DNA of 64,000 nt, from assembly GCA_963702705.1 (NCBI GenBank), contig CAVPDR010000006.1, positions 310,001-374,000 on the forward strand, given 5' to 3'. Origin of the DNA: VRUE01 sp963702705 (GTDB taxonomy: Bacteria > Actinomycetota > Thermoleophilia > Solirubrobacterales > 70-9). Positions 33,449 to 44,064 of this stretch are shown here, in pieces (within the stretch, counting starts at the first letter, position 1; every line of letters begins with the position of its first letter). Below the pieces are notes generated by a model that searched no databases, was not told the origin of the DNA, and saw nothing but the letters and a program-made list of their open reading frames with translations. Made by a program: the position numbers and the translations under genes.

Positions 33449-34816
33449 GTGTCCGACGACTCCCCACTCCGCCTCCGCTTCGCCCCGTCGCCCACCGGGG
33501 CACTGCACATTGGCGGTGCCAGGACGGCTCTCTACAACTGGCTTGCGGCGCGCCACGGGGGTGGTGAGCTCGTGCTGCGGATCGAGGACACCGATCGGGA
33601 GCGCTCTACGGCTGAGAACGTCGAGCAGATTCTCGATGCGCTGCGCTGGCTCGAGCTGGACTGGGATGAGGGGCCGATATCGCAGGCCTCGCGGGCTGAG
33701 CGGCACGCCGAGGCGTTGCGGCAGCTACTCGACTCCGGCGCTGCCTATCGCGATTCGGCGACCGCCAAGGAGGTCGAGGCCTGGAAGGCCGAGCACGGGG
33801 CGGATCGCGGCTACCGCGGCGAGCCGGTCGATGCGCCCGGAGCGGCCGTGCGGCTGCGGGTGCCGGAGGCGGGGGAGACGGTGGTCCACGACCTGATCCG
33901 CGGGCCGGTCAGCTTCCCCAACCGCAGTTACGACGACTTCGTCATCGCCCGCGGCGACGACTCGGTGCTCTACAACTTCGCCGTCGCCGTCGACGACGCC
34001 GAGATGGGGGTCACCGAGGTGGTCCGCGGCGACGACCACCTCTCCAACACGCCGAAGCAGCTACTGGTCCTCAAGGCGCTTGGTCACGAGCCCCCTCGCT
34101 ACGCGCATTTGCCGCTGCTGCACGGTCCCGACGGCAAGAAGCTCTCCAAGCGTCACGGCGCGGCCTCTGTGCAGGAGCTCCGCGAAGCGGGATACCTGCC
34201 GGCGGCGGTCCGCAATTACCTGGCGCTGCTCGGCTGGGGGACCGACGACGACACCACGCTGATGTCGACCGAGGAGCTGGTCCGGCGCTTCCGGGTCGAG
34301 GACGTCGGCAAGTCGGCGGCGATCTTCGACGAGAAGAAGCTGCGCTGGGTCAACGGGCGCTTCATGCGCGAGCTCTCCCTCGACGAGTACACGGCGGCGG
34401 TCGCCCTTCATCTCGGCCGCGAGGCCGATGAGCGGCTGCGCGAAGCCTGTGCGATCGCGCAGGAGAAAGCCCAGACGCTCGACGAGGTCTGGGCGCTGAT
34501 CGGCTTCCTCTTCGAGTCCCCCGCCGACGACGAGAAAGCGTGGCGCAAGGTGATGGTCGACGGGGCGCTGCCGGCGCTCGAGGCCGCACGGACCGCGCTT
34601 GCCGAGGCAAGCGACTTCGACTCGGAGGCGGTGGAGGCGGCGCTGACGCCCTTGCCCGATCGCCTCGGGGCCAAGCCGGGAAAGGTGTATCAGCCGATCC
34701 GGGTCGCGATCACCGGCACCTCTGTCTCCCCGGGGATCTTCGAGTCCCTGGCCGTGCTCGGGCGCGAGAAATCGCTCTACCGCATCGACGCGGCCCTCGC
34801 TCGTCTCCGTTCCTGA
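33449..34816 (+). CDS. gltX: Glutamate--tRNA ligase
   Basis: 455 residues. RFAPSPTGALHIGGARTALY carries the HIGH-type motif. LRIEDTDRERS, HLPLLHGPDGKKLSKRHGA (KMSKS equivalent KLSKR near residue 232) and a helical anticodon-binding C-domain follow. It charges tRNA-Glu. Because gatCAB is also present at 46609, this enzyme may be non-discriminating and also form Glu-tRNA-Gln for amidation. Confidence 0.95.
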   Translation: MSDDSPLRLRFAPSPTGALHIGGARTALYNWLAARHGGGELVLRIEDTDRERSTAENVEQILDALRWLELDWDEGPISQASRAERHAEALRQLLDSGAAYRDSATAKEVEAWKAEHGADRGYRGEPVDAPGAAVRLRVPEAGETVVHDLIRGPVSFPNRSYDDFVIARGDDSVLYNFAVAVDDAEMGVTEVVRGDDHLSNTPKQLLVLKALGHEPPRYAHLPLLHGPDGKKLSKRHGAASVQELREAGYLPAAVRNYLALLGWGTDDDTTLMSTEELVRRFRVEDVGKSAAIFDEKKLRWVNGRFMRELSLDEYTAAVALHLGREADERLREACAIAQEKAQTLDEVWALIGFLFESPADDEKAWRKVMVDGALPALEAARTALAEASDFDSEAVEAALTPLPDRLGAKPGKVYQPIRVAITGTSVSPGIFESLAVLGREKSLYRIDAALARLRS

Positions 34817-34938
34817 CGGCCAATCGGCACCGGCTCGCCCATCCCAATTGGACAACTGATTTCCATCACGACCCTAATTTTGGGGATATCGGGGCTAAAC
34901 CGTGCGTCCTTCGATGCCGATGAGGCAAGCGAAGGGCG

Positions 34939-36018
34939 ATGGAGACGACAAAGCCACAGAGCAATGGGAGGGTCCGGGTTGACGAGGCACGGCGCAAGGA
35001 GGCCAATGCCAAGCCGGCCCCGGGGGCTCGTCTAGCCGCAGCCTTTGAGGCGGTCGAGAAATTCCCGGTCCTGCTGGAGTCGAGGGCGCGTGTGATGGGC
35101 GCCGCGACCGCCGAGACGGCCCGCATCGGTGAGCTGGTCGAGACGGTCGAGTCCGATGTCGGCCTCGCGATCGCGGTATTGCGCTTCGCCAACCGCAGCG
35201 TCGGCGGCAGCGTCGGCAGCGTCCCGGCCGCGATCGAGGTGCTCAAGCCCTCCGGCGTCCTGGCGATCGCCGGCACCGCCCCCGTCTATGACTTCTTCGA
35301 GCCCAACGGCGGCCGCGAGATGCGCCCCGAGCGCTTCCGCGTCCACGCCCTCGCCACCCAGCAGGCGGCCGACGAGATCGGTCGCGCCGTCGGTTGGGAG
35401 GATCGCGATGAGCTGGCCGTTGCCGCGCTCCTGCACGACGTCGGGCGCCTCGTCATCGCCAACCTGCATCCGGGCGACAGGGGCCACCTCGACGCCACGA
35501 TCAAGGCCCCCGAGCAGCGCCTGCGCGAGGAACGCGACCGGCTTGGCATCGACCACGCGCTCGTCGGCGGCGTGCTCGCCCGGCGCTGGAACGTGCCGCA
35601 GCGGATCGCGGTCGCGATCGAGCGCCACCATGCCGACGACGCCGAAGGCCTGGCGGCGATGGTCGCGGCGGCGGACATGGTTGCCCACTACAGCCAGGGT
35701 GAGATGGTCTCCCCCGAGCGGCTGCACGCGGTTGCCAAGCGCTGTGGCCTCGGCCCCGACGGCCTGCGGTCGCTTCTCTACGAGCTTCCCTATGTCCGCA
35801 ACGACGTCTCGCGTGTGTCGGAGCCCTGTCCGCTCTCGGCCCGCGAGCTCGATGTCCTCCGCCACCTCTCCGAGGGCATGGTCTACAAGCAGATCGCGGG
35901 CGAGATGCAGCTCTCGGTCTCGACCATCCGCACCCACCTGCACAACGTCTACGGCAAGATCGGCGCCGTCGACCGCGCCCAAGCTGTCCTTACGGCCCGC
36001 GACCGCGGCTGGATCTAG
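34939..36018 (+). CDS. HDOD-domain protein with C-terminal LuxR helix-turn-helix
   Basis: 359 residues. The HDOD domain spans about 30-270, with LLHDVGRLVIANLHPGD and IERHHADDAEGLAAMVAAAD, retaining an HD-like pair. A LuxR-type DNA-binding domain spans about 295-359 (PLSARELDVLRHLSEGMVYK, then STIRTHLHNVYGKIGAVDRA). HDOD proteins are signalling scaffolds; joining to LuxR suggests a regulator that reads an unknown intracellular signal. It converges with a LuxR response regulator gene eight bases away. A hairpin (34908-34935) precedes the ATG. Confidence 0.88.
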   Translation: METTKPQSNGRVRVDEARRKEANAKPAPGARLAAAFEAVEKFPVLLESRARVMGAATAETARIGELVETVESDVGLAIAVLRFANRSVGGSVGSVPAAIEVLKPSGVLAIAGTAPVYDFFEPNGGREMRPERFRVHALATQQAADEIGRAVGWEDRDELAVAALLHDVGRLVIANLHPGDRGHLDATIKAPEQRLREERDRLGIDHALVGGVLARRWNVPQRIAVAIERHHADDAEGLAAMVAAADMVAHYSQGEMVSPERLHAVAKRCGLGPDGLRSLLYELPYVRNDVSRVSEPCPLSARELDVLRHLSEGMVYKQIAGEMQLSVSTIRTHLHNVYGKIGAVDRAQAVLTARDRGWI

Positions 36019-36026
36019 TCTCCGCC

Positions 36027-36707
36027 TTACTCGATCAGGGACTCGCGCAGGGCGATCGCGACGGCGTGCGTGCGGTTTCTCGCGCCGAGCCGGGCCAGGG
36101 CGTTCTTGGTGTGGGTCTTGATCGTTTCTTCGCTGAGGTCGAGCTCGTGGGCGGCGACCGTGGTCGATTCGCCGTTGGCAAGCAACTGGAGGATTTCGCG
36201 CTGGCGCTTGGTCAGCTTGCCGCGACTGCCGCGCGGCGGTACCGCCGGGTCGATGAAGCGTTCCTGGGCGAGCGCTGCCTGCACGGCCTGCTCGAGCAGC
36301 TCGGCCCCGGCGGTGCGGGAGACGTAGGCGCTCGCTCCCGCCTGCATCGCGGCGCTCGCCAGGTGGCGCTCGGCGCGGTCGCCGTGAGCGACGATTCCCA
36401 TGCCCGGTTCGGTCCTGAGCAGGGCCCGGATCGCCTCGGTTGCTCCGATCGGATCGGCCTGAGGGCCTCCGGACCCGCGACGCATGTCGAGGACGGCGAC
36501 GTCGAAGCTGCCGATGTCACGGACCAGCTCGACCGCTTCATGGCGGTTGCTCGCCTCCTGGATCTCGAAGCTGCCCTGGAGAACCCGGCGCACGCCAAGG
36601 CGGACGATCGGATGGCCGTCGATGACTAGGCACTGTGGACGCTCGGTCAGGACTGTTCCGATATTCGGGGGTTCGGCGATGGCTCCATCGTCAGCCCTGG
36701 AGCCCAA
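36027..36707 (-). CDS. LuxR/NarL-family response regulator
   Basis: 226 residues. Receiver domain about 25-145: CLVIDGHPIVRLGVRRVLQG, with the phospho-accepting Asp in VAVLDMRRG, but Arg replaces the usual conserved Lys in AYVSRTAG. The HTH domain is about 160-226 (LTKRQREILQLLANGESTTV, KTHTKNALARLGARNRTHAV). No histidine kinase gene adjoins. It is divergent from the Rrf2 gene with 49 bases between the starts. Confidence 0.9.
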   Translation of the reverse strand: MGSRADDGAIAEPPNIGTVLTERPQCLVIDGHPIVRLGVRRVLQGSFEIQEASNRHEAVELVRDIGSFDVAVLDMRRGSGGPQADPIGATEAIRALLRTEPGMGIVAHGDRAERHLASAAMQAGASAYVSRTAGAELLEQAVQAALAQERFIDPAVPPRGSRGKLTKRQREILQLLANGESTTVAAHELDLSEETIKTHTKNALARLGARNRTHAVAIALRESLIE

Positions 36708-36756
36708 GGTCCGATCCTAACCCAGCCGGGTCCGGGCGGTGCGGTAGAAAGCTCTC

Positions 36757-37155
36757 GTGATCTCGATTACCTCAAAGTCGCGCTACGCCGTGGTGGCGAT
36801 GGCGGAGCTGGCGCGCTCGGGAGAGCGACCGGTCCCGATCAAGGAGCTGGCCGAGCGCCGCGGCATCCCCGAGCAGTTCCTCGAGCAGCTCTTCTCGACC
36901 CTGCGCCGCGGTGGCCTGCTGACCAGCCACCGCGGGATGAAAGGCGGCTACACGCTCTCCCGCCCGGCCGAGGAGATCACCGTGCTCGAGGTCGTCCAGG
37001 CCCTCGACGGCAAGGTCGGCCAAGAGGCAGACGAGGCCGGCGGCATCTGGGCCGAGGGCGTAACCGCCCTGCGCAAGGTCTTCGGCCAGACCACGATCGC
37101 CGAAGTAGCCCGCCGCGAGGCCGAGGCCGCGGGCTCGGGCATGTACTTCATCTAG
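36757..37155 (+). CDS. Rrf2-family transcriptional regulator
   Basis: 132 residues: ISITSKSRYAVVAMAELARS, then IPEQFLEQLFSTLRRGGLLT and SHRGMKGGYTLSRPAEEITV, the winged-helix of Rrf2. The cysteine cluster of IscR is absent, so it is not an Fe-S sensor; it resembles CymR-type members. cysK and cysE lie nearby, so control of cysteine synthesis is a reasonable inference. GTG start, with TAGAAA seven bases upstream. Confidence 0.9.
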   Translation: MISITSKSRYAVVAMAELARSGERPVPIKELAERRGIPEQFLEQLFSTLRRGGLLTSHRGMKGGYTLSRPAEEITVLEVVQALDGKVGQEADEAGGIWAEGVTALRKVFGQTTIAEVARREAEAAGSGMYFI

Positions 37156-37180
37156 ATCGGGCCGCATCGCTACTGCGATT

Positions 37181-37200
37181 CCGCTTTATCAAGCGGTTTT
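37181..37200 (+). terminator. Rho-independent terminator after the Rrf2 gene
   Basis: CCGCTT (37181-37186), loop TATC, AAGCGG (37191-37196), then TTTT. A short but canonical intrinsic terminator. Confidence 0.7.
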
Positions 37201-37302
37201 CGTCCGGCTGAATCCGGCCATATCCGGGCGTACTGGCGCACAACCGGCGCATCACGCCGCCGAAACGTTTCCGCCGCATCGAGGGCTACCGCCGCTCGAC
37301 TA

Positions 37303-37497
37303 ATGAAAGGCACGCTGAATCAGAAGAAGGCGATCAAGTTGCTGAAGGAAAACGGCTGGACGCAGGCTCGTGGCGGCAAGCACCAGGTCAAGATGACCAA
37401 GCCCGGCTGTCGCCCGATCACGCTCCCCCAGCACAAGGGGCGCGACTACCCAACCGGCCTGGCCCAGGCGATTCTCAAACAGGCAGAGCTAAGATGA
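37303..37497 (+). CDS. hicA: HicA-family mRNA interferase toxin
   Basis: 64 residues, single dsRBD-like fold: KAIKLLKENGWTQARGGKHQ contains the catalytic His of HicA toxins (GGKHQ), followed by CRPITLPQHKGRDYPTGLAQ and ILKQAEL. It would cleave mRNA when not bound by HicB. The partner begins 13 bases after its stop. Toxin-before-antitoxin order is the usual one for hicAB. Confidence 0.88.
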   Translation: MKGTLNQKKAIKLLKENGWTQARGGKHQVKMTKPGCRPITLPQHKGRDYPTGLAQAILKQAELR

Positions 37498-37510
37498 AGG
37501 AACTTCACTT

Positions 37511-37726
37511 ATGGAGCTAACCGCGCGTATCCATATCGAGGACGACAGCTACTGGGCGGACGTTCCAGAGTTGCCCGGCTGCTTCGCGTCCGGGGACACT
37601 CTTGACGAGCTTTTCGAATCGCTGCAAGAGGGAGTCGCGCTCTATCTCGCCGATGAAGGTGGGGAGAGCGGCCCGCTGCACGTTGCCACCGCGACGTTGA
37701 CGGATCGCCCGCTGGCAGCTGCGTAG
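37511..37726 (+). CDS. hicB: HicB-family antitoxin, short form
   Basis: 71 residues covering only the degenerate RNase-H-like domain: MELTARIHIEDDSYWADVPE, LPGCFASGDTLDELFESLQE and a short tail. The C-terminal DNA-binding domain of full-length HicB (about 130 residues) is missing, so autoregulation would need another protein. It lies directly after hicA, forming the toxin-antitoxin pair. Confidence 0.86.
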   Translation: MELTARIHIEDDSYWADVPELPGCFASGDTLDELFESLQEGVALYLADEGGESGPLHVATATLTDRPLAAA

Positions 37727-37842
37727 CAACGCCGATCGAGGGATCGGGCGAGGAGCTGCCTGCCATTTCGCCGACGCCAGTTCGCGTCACCTACCGTCGA
37801 GCGTCTGGCGCATTGGCGCGTCTGGCGCACTACGCTGCCCGA

Positions 37843-38766
37843 GTGCGGATCGGAGCAGAGGCTTCGGCGGTTGTCGGCGAGACGCCGATGGTCGCCCTGC
37901 GGGGGCTTGGCGAGGGACTTGCCGGCGAGGTCTGCGCCAAGCTCGAGTACTTCAACCCCGGCGGCTCGGTCAAGGACCGGATCGGGGTGGCGATGATCGA
38001 CGCCGCCGAGGAAGAGGGGCTGGTCAAGCCGGGGCGATCGGTGATCGTCGAGCCGACCAGCGGCAACACCGGGATCGCGCTGGCGATGGTCTGCGCGGCG
38101 CGGGGCTATGAGCTGATCCTCACCCTGCCCGAGGGGATGAGCCGCGAGCGGGCTAAGCTCTTGCGGGCCTATGGCGCCGAAGTGCGGGAGACGCCCTCGC
38201 TCGGCGGGATGACCGAGGCGGTCGAGCTGGCCGAGGAGATCTGCGAGCAGCGCAAGGGCTTCATGCCACAGCAGTTCTCCAACCCGGCCAACCCCGCCGT
38301 GCACCGGCGGACGACGGCGGAGGAGATCTGGCGCGACACCGACGGTCAGGTCGGCGCCTTCGTCGCCGGAGTCGGCACCGGCGGGACGATCACCGGCGTC
38401 GGCCAGATGCTGAAGGAACGTGCTCCCGACGCGCTTGTCGTCGCGGTCGAGCCGGCCGCCTCGCCCGTCCTCTCGGGCGGCATCCCGGGCCCGCACAAGA
38501 TCCAGGGGATCGGCGCCGGCTTCGTCCCCGCGGTGCTCGACCGCTCCGTGATCGACGAGATCGTCTCGGTCTCCGATGAGGATGCGCTCGAGACCGCCCG
38601 GCTCACGGCAAAGCGCGAGGGCGTGCTCGCCGGCATCTCCGCCGGGGCGAACATCAGGGCCGCCCTCGAGGTGGCCGCGCGGCCCGAGATGGCCGGCAAG
38701 AGGGTGGTGACGATCGTCTGCGACTCGGGCGAGCGTTACGTGTCCCTACCCTTCTTCTCACCATGA
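37843..38766 (+). CDS. cysK: Cysteine synthase (O-acetylserine sulfhydrylase)
   Basis: 307 residues from GTG 37843, chosen over TTG 37813 because MRIGAEASAVVGETPMVAL matches the family N-terminus and a TACGCT -10-like hexamer lies six bases before it. FNPGGSVKDRIG holds the PLP Lys near residue 44, PTSGNTGIALAMV the phosphate/substrate loop, and GTGGTITGVGQML the cofactor loop. It makes cysteine from O-acetylserine and sulfide. Overlaps cysE (ATGA), giving a two-gene operon. Confidence 0.94.
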   Translation: MRIGAEASAVVGETPMVALRGLGEGLAGEVCAKLEYFNPGGSVKDRIGVAMIDAAEEEGLVKPGRSVIVEPTSGNTGIALAMVCAARGYELILTLPEGMSRERAKLLRAYGAEVRETPSLGGMTEAVELAEEICEQRKGFMPQQFSNPANPAVHRRTTAEEIWRDTDGQVGAFVAGVGTGGTITGVGQMLKERAPDALVVAVEPAASPVLSGGIPGPHKIQGIGAGFVPAVLDRSVIDEIVSVSDEDALETARLTAKREGVLAGISAGANIRAALEVAARPEMAGKRVVTIVCDSGERYVSLPFFSP

Positions 38767-39491
38767 GTCGCTGGAAGAGGCTGGTTTCGGAGGTGCGCGC
38801 GGACGTCGCCGCGGCGCGCGACCGCGACCCTGCGGCACAGGGGGTGTCGACGCTGGAGATCCTCGGCAGCTGGGCCGGCGTGCAGGCGCTGCTCGCCCAT
38901 CGCTTCGCCCACGCGCTCTGCCAGGCCGGCGTGCCGTTCGTTCCGCGTTCGATCGCCTACCTGACCAGGGCGATCACGGGGGTCGAGATTCACCCCGCGG
39001 CGAAGATCGGCCGCGAGTTCTTCATCGACCACGGTTCCGGCGTGGTGATCGGCGAGACGGCCGAGATCGGCGAGCGCGTGACCCTCTATCAAGGGGTGAC
39101 GCTGGGCGGCACCGGCTTTCAGCGCGGAAAGCGCCACCCGACCCTCGGCGACAACGTCACCGTCGGCTCCGGCGCCAAGCTGCTCGGGCCGATCGCCGTC
39201 GGCGACGGCGCCAAGGTCGGCGCCAACACCGTCGTCGTCGAGGATGTGCCGCCGCACGCGACCGTGGTCGGCAACCCCGGCCACCCGGTCAAAGTCGACG
39301 GCAAACGGGTCGAAGGGCCCGACGCCGACTGGATCCACCTGCCCGATCCGATCGCCGAGGCGATCAAGTCGCTCTCACAGCGGATCGGCGAGCTCGAGCA
39401 GCGCCTGGCCGAGCTCGACGGCGCGGCGCCCCCCGGCGGCGCGGCGGCGGAGCTGCGTGAGCGCACCGGCCGTTCGTCGGCCGGCGGCTGA
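38763..39491 (+). CDS. cysE: Serine O-acetyltransferase
   Basis: 242 residues. It acetylates serine with acetyl-CoA and supplies CysK. Helical N-domain, then left-handed beta-helix hexapeptide repeats: IHPAAKIGREFFIDHGSGVV with the catalytic His, IGERVTLYQGVTLGGTGF and GDGAKVGANTVVVEDVPP. After the enzyme core comes a C-terminal extension of about 45 residues with a coiled-coil segment (SQRIGELEQRLAELDG). It is unclear whether CysK can dock there. Confidence 0.93.
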   Translation: MSRWKRLVSEVRADVAAARDRDPAAQGVSTLEILGSWAGVQALLAHRFAHALCQAGVPFVPRSIAYLTRAITGVEIHPAAKIGREFFIDHGSGVVIGETAEIGERVTLYQGVTLGGTGFQRGKRHPTLGDNVTVGSGAKLLGPIAVGDGAKVGANTVVVEDVPPHATVVGNPGHPVKVDGKRVEGPDADWIHLPDPIAEAIKSLSQRIGELEQRLAELDGAAPPGGAAAELRERTGRSSAGG

Positions 39492-39543
39492 TGTAGCCTG
39501 CCGCCGACCCTTCCTCGCCGGCCTCTCCTCGAAAGGATCTCCC

Positions 39544-40131
39544 GTGCTCGAGCGCTGTCTCGCCCTCGCTTGCCTGCTGGTCGTCTCCGCCCTCACACTC
39601 ACCGCCTGCGGCGGCGGCAAGAGCGACGAATCCCAGATCGAGGAAGCGGTTGAAACATCAGCGACGAGCACCGATCCGGCCGATTGCAAGAAGTTCTCGA
39701 CCCAGCACTTCATGGAACAGACCACCAAGTCCATCGGCTCCGAAGCCGTCGAATCCTGCGAAGAACAGGCGTCCAAAAGCGAAGGCGTCGAAACGGCCAC
39801 CGTTTCGAGCGTCGAGATAGATGGATCTGAAGCCACCGCCGATGCGGCGTTGGGCGGTGGCACCTTCGATGGTCAGGAGGTTGAAGTCGCCCTGGTCAAG
39901 GACGGCGACCAATGGAAGCTGAACGAAATCGCTGGCTTCACGAAGTTCGATCCGAGCAAAGTGATCGAAGCATTCGAAAAAGAATTCTCCGAACCCTCCA
40001 GCGAAGTCAGCAAGAGCCAGGCCGCCTGCGTGACCGGCGCCTTTGAAAAAGCCGCGAAGGGCGAATTTGAAGCGGCCCTGCTCAGCCCCTCAACCGACGG
40101 CTTCGAAGAAATCGCCGGGAGCTGCTTCTAG
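39544..40131 (+). CDS. Predicted lipoprotein, unknown function
   Basis: 195 residues from GTG 39544. The signal peptide LACLLVVSALTLTACGGG has a lipobox (LTAC) near residue 21, so the mature protein is lipid-anchored outside the membrane. Residues about 40-130 read like an NTF2-like lipoprotein domain (FMEQTTKSIGSEAVESCEEQ, then VEVALVKDGDQWKLNEIAGF). Codons GAA and AAA are more frequent here than in neighbours. Confidence 0.84.
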   Translation: MLERCLALACLLVVSALTLTACGGGKSDESQIEEAVETSATSTDPADCKKFSTQHFMEQTTKSIGSEAVESCEEQASKSEGVETATVSSVEIDGSEATADAALGGGTFDGQEVEVALVKDGDQWKLNEIAGFTKFDPSKVIEAFEKEFSEPSSEVSKSQAACVTGAFEKAAKGEFEAALLSPSTDGFEEIAGSCF

Positions 40132-40161
40132 CAACCGGCCGTCGCCCGCCGAGCCCCTGGC

Positions 40162-40167
40162 TATGCT
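40162..40167 (+). promoter_or_regulatory. Putative -10 of a leaderless transcript
   Basis: TATGCT lies six bases before GTG 40174. Confidence 0.45.
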
Positions 40168-40173
40168 CGGCGG

Positions 40174-42435
<2,262 letters not shown>

Positions 42436-42437
42436 GG

Positions 42438-43286
42438 ATGCCGGCGCGGATCATCGACGGCAAAGCCGTTGCGGCGGAGGTCAGGTCCCGGGTCGCCGGC
42501 GAAGTCGCCTCGTTCGAGGCCGAGCACGGCCGCGCACCGCTGCTCGTCACCGTGATCGTCGGCGACGACCCCGCCTCCGAGGTCTACGTAAGGAACAAGC
42601 ACCGAGCCTGCGGCGAAGTCGGGATGCGCTCTCTTCACCATGGTCTGCCCGCCGAGACGACCGAGAACGAGCTGCTCGAGCTGGTCGGGGAACTGGGCCT
42701 CGATCACGATGTCGACGGCATCCTCGTCCAGCTTCCCGTCCCCGACCACATCGACCCCGACCGGGTTGTCGCCGCGCTCGACCCGGCCAAGGACGTCGAC
42801 GGGCTGACGCCGGTCAACGCGGGTTTGCTTGCCCATGGCATGCCGGGTCTGGTCTCCTGCACGCCGGCCGGGGTGATGGAGCTCCTTGCTCACGAGGGGG
42901 TCGAGCTGGAGGGTGCCGAGGCGGTCGTGGTCGGGCGCTCGAAGCTGGTCGGGGTGCCGGTGGCGCGGTTGCTGCTGGGGGCGAACGCGACGGTGACCAG
43001 CTGCCACTCGCGGACCCGCGACCTGGCAGCCGCCTGTCGACGCGCCGACGTCCTCGTCGCTGCGGTCGGCGTGCCGCGTCTGCTTGGTGCTGACGCCGTC
43101 AAGCCCGGCGCGGTCGTGATCGACGTCGGCGTCAACCGCAGCGAGGACGGCCTGGTCGGCGACGTCGATTTCGAGGCCGCGGCCGAGGTCGCTTCGTCGA
43201 TCACGCCGGTGCCGGGCGGGGTGGGGCCGATGACGATCGCGATGCTGCTCGTCAATACGTTGGCTGCCGCCCGGGCGCGGGTGTAA
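42438..43286 (+). CDS. folD: Bifunctional methylenetetrahydrofolate dehydrogenase/cyclohydrolase
   Basis: 282 residues. It interconverts 5,10-methylene-, methenyl- and 10-formyl-tetrahydrofolate with NADP. SEVYVRNKHRACGEVGM contains the catalytic Tyr and Lys, VVVGRSKLVGVPVARLLL the dinucleotide loop, and PVPGGVGPMTIAMLLVNTL is the C-terminal signature. A ribosome site (AGGAGG) overlaps the pcrA end two bases upstream, so it is co-transcribed. Confidence 0.96.
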   Translation: MPARIIDGKAVAAEVRSRVAGEVASFEAEHGRAPLLVTVIVGDDPASEVYVRNKHRACGEVGMRSLHHGLPAETTENELLELVGELGLDHDVDGILVQLPVPDHIDPDRVVAALDPAKDVDGLTPVNAGLLAHGMPGLVSCTPAGVMELLAHEGVELEGAEAVVVGRSKLVGVPVARLLLGANATVTSCHSRTRDLAAACRRADVLVAAVGVPRLLGADAVKPGAVVIDVGVNRSEDGLVGDVDFEAAAEVASSITPVPGGVGPMTIAMLLVNTLAAARARV

Positions 43287-43324
43287 TGTCGCGCCGACCC
43301 CTAGCTCGACCGGAGGATTGATCG

Positions 43325-43939
43325 ATGGAGCATCTGGACAAGCTCAGCCCGGGAGAGAAGATCGCCGGCGCCTCGGCGATCGCGCTCTTCGTTTTCATGT
43401 TCTTCAACTGGTTCGGGGCCGAAGTCTCCGGTGTCAGCGGCTTCTCCGGCAGCATCGCCGGCGATGCCGGCAATGCCTGGGACACGCTCGACTTCATCCC
43501 GATCGTGCTCTTGGTCGCGGTCATCGCGGCGCTGGTGATGGCGAGCCTGCGCCTCGCCGATTCGGCCTATGAGCCGCCTGTTCCGATGAGCACCATCGTC
43601 ACCGTCCTCGGCGTGATCTCGGTGTTGCTGATCCTCTTCCGAATCATCGATCCGCCGACGTTCGCCAGCTTCGGCGGGGTCTCCGTCGACGCGACGCTCA
43701 GTCTCGGCATCTTCCTCGGTCTGATCGCGGCGGGAGGGATCGCCTACGGCGGCTACAGCACGATGCGCGAAGAAGGAATCACCTTCGGCGATGCGGCCGA
43801 TCGTCTCTCGCAGGGCGGTTCAACGCCGCCGCCTTCGCCGCCCTCCACTCAGATGCCGCCGCCTCCGCCGCAGCAACCCTCTTCCCAGGCGCCTCCGCCG
43901 CCTCCCAGTTCTCCGTCGCCCCCGCCGCCAAGCAACTGA
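43325..43939 (+). CDS. Four-pass membrane protein with Pro-rich tail
   Basis: 204 residues: membrane segments at about 13-28, 58-76, 89-104 and 121-139, then a cytoplasmic-looking tail of some 45 residues made of Pro, Ser and Gln. No family recognised. A ribosome site GGAGG precedes ATG 43325. Confidence 0.76.
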   Translation: MEHLDKLSPGEKIAGASAIALFVFMFFNWFGAEVSGVSGFSGSIAGDAGNAWDTLDFIPIVLLVAVIAALVMASLRLADSAYEPPVPMSTIVTVLGVISVLLILFRIIDPPTFASFGGVSVDATLSLGIFLGLIAAGGIAYGGYSTMREEGITFGDAADRLSQGGSTPPPSPPSTQMPPPPPQQPSSQAPPPPPSSPSPPPPSN

Positions 43940-43988
43940 TTCAGGCGTAGGGGCGTCCGGCAACCCTGTCAAAACGCGCGGATTGGGG

Positions 43989-44064
43989 GAGCCACGGGTG
44001 ACCCCTCCCAAAACACTCAAGAGCGGCTCCTGCCGCTCGTTTTGGGAGGGGTCACCCGTGGCTC
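43989..44064. repeat. 26-bp perfect hairpin between convergent genes
   Basis: Arms 43989-44014 and 44039-44064 are perfectly complementary over 26 bases and enclose a 24-base core that contains its own hairpin, GAGCGGC-TCCT-GCCGCTC. The stop codon of the oxidoreductase on the minus strand (44052-44054) is inside the right arm. It probably ends transcription from both sides, and its layout resembles the family I and II elements. Confidence 0.8.

Noticed and set aside
34908..34935. A riboswitch before the HDOD-LuxR gene
   Set aside because: Only a small two-part hairpin (CCTTCG/CGAAGG and TGCC/GGCA) is visible; no conserved aptamer motif of a known class was found.
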